A DNA stretch of 64,000 bases from Platycnemis pennipes (GCA_933228895.1 OW121849.1:38038354-38102353); one strand, 5' to 3'; shown: positions 23,182-34,185, numbered from the stretch's first letter. Numbers and translations are program-made. The notes: generated from the letters alone by a model not told the origin.

Positions 23182-23310
23182 ATAGGGACTTAAGAAGTTA
23201 TATGAAGAAAATAAGAAATATAACCGATGACAATTGCCCGTGCATGAAAGAAACTGATGGCTTAGAAGATAACCTATATGAATGTAGGAAATATACAAAA
23301 GAAAGAAAAG
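23157..23310 (+). pseudogene. LINE ORF2 C-terminal Cys/His fragment
   Basis: The plus-strand frame gives MTGNRDLRSYMKK (from 23172) followed by NCPCMKE, GLEDNLYECRKY and TKERK. This fits the segment at the C-terminus of Jockey/R1-type LINE polyproteins, where an LTGHG-like motif precedes a CxxC...H...C knuckle. Here the usual His is Asn (EDNLYEC for the expected E-H-LxxC) and a stop interrupts just before MTGN (taa at 23166). It continues open to 23366 without further similarity. It is an isolated dead fragment. Confidence 0.65.
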
Positions 23311-23366
23311 GTAAGAGTCGTGCACCAAGGTGCACAACTCGGAAAAAGGAGCGGAATAGCGCCTGA

Positions 23367-24015
23367 TTACTCCACGTCCAACACAGAGTGGATGCGAAAA
23401 TGTTCTGGTGTTTTTATCGTGTTGGGTAATGTAATGCGTCGGTAAACTTTCTCTTTCCACATCAATCCCTTATTGCTGGAAGTCAGTCGGCTACCCCTAT
23501 TGTGTTGAGCATGAAAAAGCATCAGAAGTCCATTTTTTACCGTGATTAGCTAAAAATAAATCTCCGATATCGTTACCGATGAGAGGTATGTAAGTTGTGA
23601 AAAAATGTATTTGCTGGTCTAACACTTTGTACAACCTTCTAATCGCTCAGATGAAAATGTAATATCAATAGAAAATTCTGTTTGATGTGGACATATGTCT
23701 CGTTAATGAATGACGATGAAATTGAGTGTTCAGGACCAGATAATGAGCCACTGTGGCGTTTGATACCTTTATTAATGTAATGTATGTATGCTGTTTGGTA
23801 TGACAGGTGAATATCGACAGTCATATGTACCTGGCTATGGATAGGAAAGATCACTGTGGTGTAACAATGAATTGGGAAAATTTGTCATCACTAACTTAAA
23901 TCTAGACTATCAGGCCTACTGCCTCCTTTGTAAGCACTTTTCATAAGACTTCGTATGCAGAGAGAAGGAAATGGCTATTTTATAAATAGAGAAATGTGTC
24001 CCACTCTAATTACCC
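23367..24015. other. No supported gene
   Basis: AT-rich DNA leading up to the transposon insertion, without recognisable signal. Confidence 0.5.
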
Positions 24016-24020
24016 TATAT

Positions 24021-25591
24021 CAGGGTGTCCAGAACTCTGGAAAACCGGGAAGACCGGGAAATCTCAGGGAATTTAATTTTCACTGGAAATATCAGGGAAA
24101 TCTCAGGGAAATATCTTATTGACTCTGGAATTTTTGATGGAGTCAATGTATAAAACAGCAACGGAAATAATGAGCCTTTTTCGGCAAGTTACATTCGGCA
24201 TTCGGCAAGTTTCGGCAGTTACCAGAGCATGGAGAGTTGTCAGCAATTTGTTGTGGGGTTTGATGAAAGCCTGAATAAGATTGCTGATAAACAGCAAATG
24301 GATCTTAGTGTTCGCTTTTGGGACGATAATCAGAATGTAGTTTGCACGCGGTACCTCACGTCAGTATTTTTGGGGCATACTGCTGCCATTGATCTCTTCG
24401 GGGTTTTAAAAGAAGCTTCAAGACCAGGAAAGAACTCGAGAAAATCCTTCAAGTTTCAGTGGATGGTCCAAATGTGAATTTCAAATTTTTGAAAGAATTA
24501 CAGTCTGACCTCTCTGAAGGGCACACGGATGGCCCCCGGATATTATATTTAGGTAGCTGTGGGTTGCACACCTTAAATTGTGCATTTCTAGCTGGTATGA
24601 AGGAAACTGGATGGGATATCGTTCCATTCCTTCGTGCACCGTTCAATTTATTTTTATATTCCCCAACCCGTAGACCTGACTTCAAACAAATCACTCATTC
24701 TCAACGTCTTCCATTGAAGTGCTGCGCAGTTAGATGGTTATAAAATGAAAAGGTTGCACTCAGAGCCCTCGATATTCTTTCAGCCTTACGAAATTATGCC
24801 AAGAGCTTTCAGGTTGATGAGAAAAGTGAGCATAAGGGCAAGAAATGTAAACCTATGTGTCACAGTTTCGGATTAATTAAGTTATCCATCCATGACAAAA
24901 TGTTAGGTCCTAAACTGGCTCTCTTTGCTACAGCTGCGGTGTAGCTGGAACAATTTTTGAGGGAATTTCAATCCAGCAAGCCTGTGGCTCAGTTCCTGTT
25001 TTCGGCAATGAAAGATTTGTTGAAAATTGTAATGGTAAGATTTGTCAAGCCGGAGGTTTTGGCATCTGGAAACGTGCAGAATATTGCATAGTAGGTTTGT
25101 GATATAATTTTGTTTTAAATTATATGAATTTGTTCCATGACGCTGGACCTTTTTTTCTTTTCCTTTAACCCACCGTAGACGATTACCCGGAAAAAATTCA
25201 ATTCCTTTAGTTTTTTAAGTTGTTGATAATTTTATATCAATGCTATTCATAGCGAAGTCTGGTTGTAATGTAACCTTGTTCCCAAACTTCAGCATGATAA
25301 TGTTTAACTCTAAGATAGGGTGGTGATGTGATTTTCTCAAGAACTATATGAAAGTGTTGTATGATTTTGAAGTTTTTGTTTATTTTACTCCAAATATGCA
25401 GGTTTTGGTTTATTTTGGCCAAATATGCAAGATTAATAATAGTACATACGTTTAATTCCACAATAACCATACCCAATGTCCTCTTATACTTACCGAGAAA
25501 AAAATCAATATTTTCTGGAAAAATAAAAATTATGTCTGGAAAACCTGGAAATCTCAGGGAAATTTCAAATGCCCAGTTGCTGGACACCCTG
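24021..25591 (+). mobile_element. Decayed DNA transposon, ends preserved
   Basis: The element is 1,571 bp. The left end cagggtgtccag (24021-24032) and right end ctggacaccctg (25580-25591) are perfect 12-bp terminal inverted repeats. They are flanked by tatat on both sides (24016-24020 and 25592-25596), a possible 5-bp target duplication, though the AT-rich sequence makes this uncertain. Inside both ends, ggaaatctcagggaa occurs in the same orientation (24057-24071, 24096-24110 and 25547-25561), as subterminal direct repeats. The interior carries a broken transposase-like gene on the plus strand. CAGGG ends and protein type suggest a hAT-like cut-and-paste element, but the 5-bp duplication is not the 8 bp usual for hAT, so the superfamily is left open. 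Confidence 0.85.
24229..25091 (+). pseudogene. Transposase-like pseudogene
   Basis: Translation gives a recognisable protein over about 285 codons. The first frame has FDESLNKIADKQQMDLSVRFWDD then VCTRYLTSVFLGHTAAIDL (24229-24440). After a frameshift near 24440 the second frame has VSVDGPNVNFKFL, LGSCGLHTLNCAF, KETGWDIVPFL, PTRRPDF and LKCCAVRWL. A stop follows at 24741, and the same frame continues with ALRALDIL, then a stop at 24942, LEQFLREFQSSKPVAQFL, and ends at 25089. I know this DESLNK...MDGPN...GSCGLH...RW arrangement from uncharacterised transposon proteins of many invertebrates and fish; the catalytic triad is not assigned. Spared motifs and only three lesions suggest a fairly young death. 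Confidence 0.8.
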
Positions 25592-25668
25592 TATATGTTT
25601 TTGTATTTTTTTCTACACCATATTTTCATTATATGTTGTCTCCCACTTTCAAAAACTACGTTTTTTTG

Positions 25669-25770
25669 CATTTTTCTCTGGACCACAAACTGCTAAAACT
25701 CCAAAACTACTACCAAATCATACAGACAGAGAATCCACACTCAACGCACCAAACCTCACTCTTTTAGCTC
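25669..25770 (+). repeat. ~102-bp direct repeat, copy 1
   Basis: Starts catttttctctg, includes accacaaactgctaaaa and caaaactactaccaaatca, and ends ctcttttagctc. It matches 26199-26301 with about ten differences. It lies just outside the right end of the DNA transposon, and a shorter echo (ttttttctacaccata) occurs near 25606. Confidence 0.9.
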
Positions 25771-26198
25771 GAAACCTTGGAGAAAACAAAACAAAACGGA
25801 TACAGAATGACTGACTGAATCACACACTACAAAATTAATATATATTCGAATTTACCTGCTGATTTAGCAACTAACATAAATGCGTAATAATCGTTTTATA
25901 GCCTTCTTTCAACAATTAGAATAGTACTTCAAATCGCCTAGCTTTGAAATTCACAATTCATACACGAGATCGGGGCCGGTCGGCAAAAATTTCACTATCT
26001 GCACATCGAAAACATCAATTAATATTTTCATACTTACAGAATTGATTGATGAAATTAATTCCACTTTCTTTTATTGCTTCAATCCAATTTTTGCCCCTTT
26101 ACCAAAAAAGTAAACACATTTACTTAGCAACGAAAACAAATTTGAATAGCAACTGATTTCCCATGTTAAAAGATAGGGAAACAACAATTTTTCACCTA

Positions 26199-26301
26199 CA
26201 TTTTTCTCTACACCACAAACTGCTAAAAATCCAAAACTACTACCAAATCATGCAAACAGAAAAGTCAACACTCAACGCACCAAACCTCACTCTTTTAGCT
26301 C
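26199..26301 (+). repeat. ~102-bp direct repeat, copy 2
   Basis: Second copy of the block at 25669-25770, about 530 bp away in the same orientation, followed at once by a palindromic AT tract. The two copies may be long terminal or subterminal repeats of one AT-rich element spanning about 25669-26301, or a segmental duplication. Confidence 0.9.
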
Positions 26302-26397
26302 AAAAATTATAGTATTATAGTAATAATTATTATACTATAGTATAATATAATATATATATATATAGTATAATAATAGTAATAATTATTATACTATAGC
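26302..26397. repeat. Palindromic AT-only tract
   Basis: Nearly pure A/T for about 95 bp with a TATATA core (26350-26364). A 22-bp motif beginning agtaataattatt and ending actatag occurs twice (26319-26340 and 26375-26396). Complementary segments (tagtataata and tattatacta) allow extensive hairpins. Such tracts behave as replication-unstable simple DNA. Confidence 0.85.
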
Positions 26398-27170
26398 ATT
26401 CCTTGGAAGATATTCACCGCTTTTACTCCCATATGAATCCGCCTGATACTCAAGAGTTTCGAGTTCGGGCAGTCATCTTTCAACTCCTCTGTTAGCCGCC
26501 TGCGTGATAATCTTCGCCAGCTGCCTCTAAGGGCGTTGTTTCTGGAGAGTGAATGACTTTGCAATCTTGTTTTTATAATAGTGATGATTTAGCATATTTT
26601 CCTCGATAGACTTCTCTCAAGCATATCCTTGAGCTACGCAATTGGGTTCTTTTGTTACCTTGCGGCATTTGCATTGCACTGAGGCCGCGTAGTGAACAAT
26701 GAAGAAAAGAACTTTATGTTGCGTTACTCCGATTTCTTTCAAATTGTGCAAAGAAATGCCAGTAATAGTGAGAGTTTTTTGAGGCTATCAGTTAAGACGT
26801 CCGTTGAATACGTTATTTGGAGAACTATGAAATCATTCGCATCGGGCTTAGATAGGTGAAATAGTTATCTAATAGCTACTTCAAAGCAATGAGAACTTCC
26901 TTCGTTATAATAAATGTAATAACACTCAAAATATCTTAGCAAAATCCAATGACATCTTGTTTCATTAGTTGGGTTTTGACAGGTAGGGACTGAAGATGGC
27001 AGAGGCTTATTGAAACCCAGATCTTGAAATTATGATATAAAAGGAAATTGCAATAGATAACATTTGGTTGCACTGAAGTAGGGTAGTCGTAACCTATTAT
27101 TGAACAGACTTTTAACCAGATGTTAACCCGATCCCTAATTTCTCGCTTCAATTATTGGTCTAAAATCAAA
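26398..27170. other. No supported gene
   Basis: Mixed DNA without recognisable signal. Confidence 0.5.
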
Positions 27171-27174
27171 CGAT

Positions 27175-27890
27175 GAATTTGGCTAACTCTCTTCCTTTTG
27201 ATCTCATTTAGCTCCTTCTCCCTTACCCTCCTTTTACCCTCTCCCATCCTCCTCCCCAAACTAACCAGCTCTCCCCATCCATCGCGTATTCCCTTTATTT
27301 AACTGCCGACATAACGCCCATTGTTGCTGGTTGGATAACAGTTGGATCCCTTTCCCTGCGTATGCGGAAGGGTTCTCGTGACGTCGTCGTCGAGTTTCCA
27401 TCTCGAATCCCACCCGTTCTTCCCGTCATGCACCGCGGGCGCTGCGCACGGAACGGGTCCTCTTTCGAAAAATGAGGGTCTAAAAGCGTCGTTGCATTTC
27501 GCTGCCGACTCAGTTCTCGTGTGGAGAGTATGGACTTTTCAAGATTTTCCGCTCCGCCTTAAAGGTTTTCCGGGACAGTTCCTTGGTGAGTCGGGCGATG
27601 ATTTTACTTTTACTCGCCCTCGCCCGGTGACGAAAATACGCGGTAAGCGAGTAGTGCGGAAAAAACAAACGGGGTCATCGAGAAGGGTTGCTGTTTAAGC
27701 CCGTCCGCGCCGGGCAGCCGATTTATTTATCGATTAATCTCTCCCTTCCGCTCTCGTTCACCTGCCCCCGGCGTTCTCCTCCTCCCTGCCTCACTACACA
27801 CTAATCCCTCCACCCTTTCCCCCACATCCCTTCCTCCCAGGTTGCCCTACGCCCTCGACCCACCTTCCTTGCAAGCTCAACTATTTTTAA
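27175..27890. other. CT-rich and CpG-rich island
   Basis: CT-rich runs at 27185-27295 and 27740-27880 flank a CpG-rich core (27340-27720). A 118-codon plus-strand frame (27342-27698) lies in the core but has no recognisable domain. Island-like composition makes a promoter possible; no TATA box or start context is convincing. Confidence 0.35.
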
Positions 27891-29655
27891 CGCGTAAATA
27901 ATTGCAAACTCGTTACACCCGGCGTGCTGCCTTTTGCGTGCATCTTATCGCCCGTTGGAATTAGCACGGCAGGTGGTTCATTCCGTAGCCGTTGGACGTA
28001 GGCGAGTTCCACTGCTTTAATGCCCTTCAAAATTGGTATAGTAATAAAAATATATTAGAAGTAATCGATTAAAAGTTGAATGATCATATTGATTCATGTT
28101 TGATGATTGATTTGCTGTCATGTTGTGTCTAGAGACTTTTCCCGTCGTGGCCGCTAATTTAGGCCTTAAAGGCTTAATTTATCTGTAAGAGTGGATGAAA
28201 CGGCTCGGGAGTTTGGTGTACGATAGTTATGCAAAATAACCCTAAAAGTTGTTCACAAAGCCTCACAAAATCACCCATTTATTCCTTCTAATTTAGTGCC
28301 ATGTTGGACATTTTTTGGTATTTTATTCTTTAGAATTATAAATGTGAACTGTAGTAGTAGATCAACATTTAATTATATTTAAAGGTGGTCAGTTATCCAT
28401 GAACTTTACTCACAAAAAACCAAGTAGGATTAACGTATAATTTATTTCCTTTTCGTCATAATACCCTCTTCTCAGTTTTAAACACCTGTAAAAAATAGAA
28501 GTGAATCACCTTGAAATACGGGACAGTAAATGAGACGGCTCACGTTTGCAAGCCAAAATATTTTTTTCTCCAGCGAGAGATGTAATCCTCTTATCATGAC
28601 GGGAATAATCTTTGTTTTTTGGAGTGATTTGTGTTAAATTTTAATTTGTCGTGTTTTGAAACCATTAAAATTTTGTCGCACTATTAGGCGTGGTGTTGTT
28701 TAATTTATTGACCTATTTTTGCACTCAGTTGAGTATGTTGGAGCGATGTTTTGAGAGGCATAGGTAATATGGTAATGGGAGAGAAGATAATGATACTTAA
28801 AAACTATTTATGTTATTAACAGCGGTGTGTGCAGCCAATAAAAACGGTATCCGGGTGGTAAAATGGCCCGAAGCTGCAAAAATGTTATCGAAGACCTCAG
28901 GTACTTAATGTTGTTATTATTTGGCATTTGTTAAATAGAATTAATTGTTGATATGTATATCTCTACGATATTCGGTGATAGTCATCGTCTCAACGGCACC
29001 GAACACGAAAAGTGACAACATTTGGTTTCAGCCTAAACGATCGAGGAATGAGGTATTTGCCGTGGAACCTACGTATGACCGTTTTTATAGGATTTGGGAT
29101 AGAATACCAGAAATGCTGTTCTGGTGTTGTTCCTTGGCAATTTCCAAACATCTTTTAGCTATGTTTCGGAAGATTTTTTTTCTATTTTTTGATACTTCAT
29201 TGTGGTGAATGTATTTCTCGGCAGTCTTTAAATACTTATAGGCTTATTCATTCACTTGTGAATATAAAAACGAGTTCGATTAATGTTTTACATTCCATAC
29301 AAAGTCACATAGTTAACGCCTGACATTGTTTTTGTAACGGCAATAAAAAGATCCTCTCATCTCTTGCCTACACGTTGAAAACTTTCTACCACCTCTGCAT
29401 ACTCGTGTTACGTAATGCTCATAATTCGCCTTTTGAACAAGTGGTAGGGTAATTGTAGGGTAATTTACAGCGCCAGCCTGTAGGTGATAGGATTGACGGT
29501 GGAGTAAAGTTCAGGACCTGTTCAGAAACCTCCAACCCATTGTGGGTATAACACTGATTATGTTGATGATTGTTGCTGTTGAATATAACTGATGGCTACG
29601 CAACAAGAAAAATGCGATGCTTTCACCATTTTGCTAATGGCTTTATTGAATCACT
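27891..29655. other. AT-rich DNA, no supported gene
   Basis: No domain, tRNA-like box or tandem array recognised; an 87-codon frame at 28945-29208 is unremarkable. Confidence 0.5.
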
Positions 29656-29659
29656 GATT

Positions 29660-30158
29660 GGGTGCTTTCCAATCATCGACGCAAGTCGACACAAGTCAAC
29701 TTGTGTCGCGTGTAGTGCTTTCCAATCAGTGTGTGTCGCTAGTGTGTCAAACGCGAGTCGACACACGGTGACACACCGGTAATGGTGAGTTACTGAAAAA
29801 AGAAGGAAGGACGGCGCAAGCTCTAAATCGCAATACGTCTGCAAGAAGCATATTGAAAATAACCGATAAATCAGAACAAATGTTTAAGTTAAGTATTTTC
29901 TTAATTAATCATCCTACAACTCATTTTTCTGCTCATTAATAACGATCTTGCTATAGCAAGATTTTCACTGCAAACAATAAGTCAAATAGAAGGAAGCTTC
30001 CCACAAAAACGCACCAATCACGAGTCCCCGTGAAAGTCCTTAGCGCATCAGCTACTGCGCATCTGAAACTTGCTTTCCATTCGTGAAGACACAAGTCGAC
30101 TTGAGTTTCCGCGAGTTAACTCAAGACGACGCATGAGTCGCTTGAATGGAAAGCACCC
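29660..30158. mobile_element. Non-autonomous DNA transposon (MITE), 499 bp
   Basis: Terminal gggtgctttcc (29660-29670) and ggaaagcaccc (30148-30158) are perfect inverted repeats, and similarity continues inward through gacgcaagtcgac-type motifs. att flanks both ends (29657-29659 and 30159-30161), a candidate 3-bp target duplication. Each end carries a second, inner copy of the tip: tgctttccaatca at 29716-29728, and tgctttccattcgtg at 30071-30085, which folds against gaatggaaagca (30144-30155). The interior is AT-rich with no transposase, so it would depend on an autonomous relative. The 3-bp TSD would fit PIF/Harbinger-like elements, but assignment is uncertain. Confidence 0.8.
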
Positions 30159-30164
30159 ATTATA

Positions 30165-31245
30165 TCTATAAATTAATGGGCATATTCATCTAAATCTTCG
30201 TGTTCTTGTTACCGTGGAAACCATCTTGAAGGTGTGTATTGTTAGTCAGCCCAGGCATGCAGTAAAAGAATCATCATAATTAACATATATGTCGAACTAA
30301 AATTGGAATTTTTCCTATTGTCATATTTGTATTTTTTAATGTAGTTTGAGGATCAGCTCCTTCTGTGCGTCGATTCAGCTTTCAGCTCACTTTATTGCTA
30401 CATGTGTCGCCGAGCATTCGAAGTCCTTTATCAAGCTCCATCTATCTTATGATTATCATCGGGCCAACCAATGTGGAAATCTGGTAGCTAAACGGGAACT
30501 CTCCGTATATATCATCCCTATATCTCTCTCGCTGTCCTCTCTTCCGCCTCCTCTCTCACTTTGCTTTTACGCTGGTGCCGCGCGTTCTATCGTTCAGCGC
30601 TCTCTTTCCCCTTTTCTCCTCCCTCCACACTATATCCCCATTCCTCCCCGCTCGATATTCACTATGAATGAAGAGCATTCCCCGCAGTCTGCCGGCGAGA
30701 GCCCCGTTGTCCAGTAGCTGACGCCGCCGACACGCCCACCGAAAAAACCGCCGCGTTCACCCCCCTTCCCCTGTCGCCTCGCCTTCTCCACCCGGCCGCC
30801 ACGCCGTTGCCTCGCCACACGACTCGCCCACGCCACGCAAAACGCCATCTGCTCCACCCGCGCGGCAATTGAGTCCTCTGGAAGGAAACCCCGGGAAAGG
30901 CCGTGTCCCTTGATACGCCGGCCGCCGCCGTTGCAGACCCTCTCCCATTGGAACTGCGGAGAATACCCCCTGCCAGACACCTCTAGGGGTGTGGCATCAG
31001 ATGAGTCATCTCCTATGATGAACATGAGTCTAAAAAGATTCATTACCGTATAATTTTGAACACAGATCTTTCATTAGTTAAGCACCTGCAAATAAGATGT
31101 ACCGCGAATGAATAGTAGGTATCGTCATTATTTGATTTAACTGAGGTGTTAACCTACAGTTGTATATTTCACCCTAAAACTCACCAATAAGTTTTGTTAT
31201 CGGCTGGTGAACAATCTTATTGCTTTTAACTACGCTACCGGTTTC
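30165..31245. other. CT-rich and CpG-rich block, no supported gene
   Basis: 30520-30660 is CT-rich and 30700-30960 strongly CpG-rich, with frames open on several phases and both strands (137 codons minus at 30630-31043). These are Arg/Gly-rich and look compositional. A plus-strand frame at 30346-30717 crosses both parts without a recognisable domain. Island-like composition is the only positive sign. Confidence 0.35.
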
Positions 31246-31256
31246 ACTTTCTACAG

Positions 31257-31288
31257 GGGGATCCACGTGCTCGGGGATCCACGAGCTC
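31257..31288 (+). repeat. Two tandem 16-bp units
   Basis: ggggatccacgtgctc is followed directly by ggggatccacgagctc, one mismatch. Each contains a BamHI-type ggatcc and a near-palindromic cacgtg or gagctc. Confidence 0.9.
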
Positions 31289-31750
31289 AATTTTTGTGAT
31301 CTATTGATATTTTTATTTTTTTTAAGTCTTCAAATAGGGATTCCATCTTACTTTCTGCTTCAGGTCAAGTATGCAATTAAACCAGTGTGCTATTACTAAT
31401 TCACAAAGTGCTTCTCAAAAACATTAGGGCACTGCTGCGCTTGTGGAGCCACCTTTTTGCAAACCTAATTTCTCCTCACTGCGCACTCCGAAGTCAAACG
31501 TACTTAATCTGCATCATGCATCCATTTGTAGCAGATCCTTGTAATATATTCAACTTTGCCCCTGTCCCTCCGTCTAGGATTATTCATCTTCAATTCAGTT
31601 CAATTTATTAATGCAATGTGTACAGATATTTCATCATAATACCTTTGTGTAAGCCTAACTTCACTTCGCTGCACATTACCCGATTCCAAGAGGGGACCAT
31701 TTGAAACACAGTCTGAAACACATACCTACCTTTATTGGCTGTATATCCTA

Positions 31751-31779
31751 TGTGCATATTACCCCTCGTAATATGCACA
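31751..31779. repeat. Perfect 12-bp stem hairpin
   Basis: tgtgcatattac (31751-31762) and gtaatatgcaca (31768-31779) are exact reverse complements around a 5-base ccctc loop. No T-run follows that would suggest a terminator. It may be the fold of a small repeat or an RNA hairpin; no transcript context is visible. Confidence 0.8.
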
Positions 31780-31875
31780 AAGGATTCTCCTTCTCCTTCC
31801 TTCACCCTTTCATCGTGCATAAACCATATATGGATGTAATAATGAAATTCCTAAGGTTATACAGTTATACCTCAA

Positions 31876-31987
31876 TGAATTTGGTTGCGTTTTTATCAAA
31901 CCAAAACTTTTTATGTATTTGATTGTGTTCTCATCAAATCAATTTTCAAATATATTTGGGTATCTTCATCAAACCAATATTTTAAAA
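31876..31987 (+). repeat. Decayed ~37-bp minisatellite, three copies
   Basis: Copies start at 31876 (tgaatttggttgcgttttta), 31914 (tgtatttgattgtgttctca) and 31951 (tatatttgggtatcttcatc), each continuing tcaaaycaa and a T/A run. Spacing is 38 and 37 bp. A fourth, displaced copy (tgcatttggttgagtttcca then tcagacc) lies at 32129-32155. Confidence 0.75.
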
Positions 31988-32030
31988 TAAAATCCACTGC
32001 AGGATCAGGAGTTAAATAGTGGTATCCTAC

Positions 32031-32065
32031 CTGATGATGTCAATATTGTTTTGAAACTCGTGTAG
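32031..32065 (+). ncRNA. Hammerhead-like core motif, weak
   Basis: ctgatga (32031-32037) is followed 15 bases later by gaaactcg (32053-32060) and tgtag. CUGAUGA and GAAA at this spacing are the two conserved cores of a hammerhead ribozyme, and similar strings occur in Penelope-like retroelement ends. The intervening stem is poor (caa/ttg only), so cleavage activity is doubtful. It sits between copies of the 37-bp minisatellite. Confidence 0.2.
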
Positions 32066-32159
32066 TTGTCAAGTTGGAAAAAGAAACCAGTGGCAGTATT
32101 AATCCACTTTTTTAATACAATGCTGCCATGCATTTGGTTGAGTTTCCATCAGACCTTCG

Positions 32160-34185
32160 CCGAAAGCAATTGAAATCCATGGTCAAACCTACTTCGTTTG
32201 GGTCAGATGAACCGGAGGCTTATTCTGAGGTGGGTTCGACAAGTCCACATTGATATACTCATGACCGCACCCTTACATCGCCTTCTCCCTGCGTGCGTGA
32301 TCGCTTTTTCGGACCCCCTGTCGTGCCCACGCAATATTCAATTCCCTCGGGTTCTTGTTTGTCGATTCCCCCTCTCCCCTCTTCAAGGATAGGCCTGATG
32401 GAGGAGGAATTTGTGGGCGTTCCTCTTCCCCGTATCGACTCCGGAGGGGGTAGTCCGTCCACCTCGGCGGCAAATGAGAAGGTGACGTGACTCTCCGGCC
32501 GCCTCGTTATTTTTTTTTCGTAATCCCTCCGGGCATCCAGGTCGCAAGTTCAGGCGGACCGCCTCGAAAAATTCAAATTAGTGAAACCTGTGGCTTGATC
32601 CCATCATCGTCGAAGGGTATTAATATCGCAGGAGTGGAGAGGGAGGGCAAGCGGGTAATCTTGGTGTTTTTCCGGCCGGCGATTAACAATAGCGCAAGTG
32701 AAACCCGTTACATATTTCTCCATCAAATCAAGGTTGCGTGTCTCATTTACTTTCAGGACAGATAAGATTGTGCGTGGGGACATCTTACGGTTTTACGTGT
32801 TGTGACAGCATGTTTCTTGTTCTCTTCAGGTATTTAAATCCAAAATTGATTGGCAGTTCACAGACGTTTAAAAAAGTAGTTCATTAGTCACGAGTGCTCA
32901 TGTAAGACGAAAAAACTTTCATTTCTTAATTGATTTTTGGCGTTCAATCTACTTCGGGCTGGGGGAAATTCACCAAATGAAATTGTGTTATTTCTCGAGA
33001 GATATTGGAATCCATACAAAAATATTCTCGGAAACGAGCAACGCCTACCATATAATTTGTCATTGTTACTTCGAAAGCCGAAGGAGTTCAATTCTTAAAG
33101 CTTGAAACGCTCTGGCAATAACGGTGATAAAAGCGATCAACCGAACGAAACCCTCGCAACTATTTGATTCCGAGAAATTATCAAGCTAAAGTATTATATT
33201 TTGCCATCAAGCCTTAGATTGACAAAAACCTGCAATCTCTTTATCCATAGCTACTAATCGCTATATTTCGTTTGTATTCCTTATCTTAGCGTTTGATGGC
33301 AATTCAAGATTTATTTAAAAATAGCATTTTAAAAGATTTCGATTGTTACACCGAACCGGTATTATTTTCATATCTCTGTGCCTGTTCCCCAGAAAGCTTG
33401 TGTTTCCACCACATGGCTTTAGTTAACGATATTTTTAGTTTTACCGGCGCGGAGGTTGGAGAACTTGAAATTCTCTAAGGGAGCGCTGGCACGAACCTTG
33501 GTCATTGGATGGGAGATGAAAGATATATCATTCTACTGATATGTATTAATGCCAACTACTTCCATACTATGACGCGAAATAAATAGCAGAGATATAAATT
33601 TTAGTTTTTCAAATCAAAATGCCGTCATTTTCCCCTTTTGTTGCATGCTTCACTAGTATTTTATTAATTTTTCACCTAAAAATTGAAAACTGAATATCAG
33701 AGTACCGGTAGATGATGGATAGAATATGCGTGGAAAAGTTGGAAGTTGGTTTCTAATGTGGTAGTGTTATAGAATACGGCATGCGGATTCGTCTACAATA
33801 TTCATCGATGTATGTTTCTCAGTTAATTACGTTGGTAAAAGAGGCGATAGTTAATAGAAACTAATTCATGGCAAGAACTCGTAAAAGAAACATTTTGGAG
33901 AGTTTGATATGAAAATAACATCAAATGTATATGGTGAAAGGTATTGGAGATTGCGTGAGAGAGATGGTGTATGAATCGCAGTCCGTGGAAGTGAAAATTG
34001 TCTTCGGAAATGTAGCAGAGAGAGTTGGTGAATGTGGAATAAATTTGAGGCGACAGGATACTAAGGGTGGTCTGAAGATAGACAATGTGGAGGAGATGAG
34101 GAAGGAGAATAATATAGGATGTGTGGAAGAAATGAAGAGAGATAGCTTCTTCGTTAAGAATGACTGAACCCACCACGATCACCCG
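32160..34185. other. No supported gene
   Basis: A CpG-containing part (32210-32700) with frames of 60-92 codons open in several phases is followed by AT-rich DNA. A 119-codon minus frame and an 80-codon plus frame overlap at 33823-34182; neither is recognised. Confidence 0.4.

Noticed and set aside
29570..29844. Opposing 70- and 73-codon frames
   Set aside because: They lie in the inverted-repeat end of the MITE.
31445..31690. Weak direct similarity between 31445-31490 and 31640-31685
   Set aside because: Too diverged to distinguish from chance by eye.
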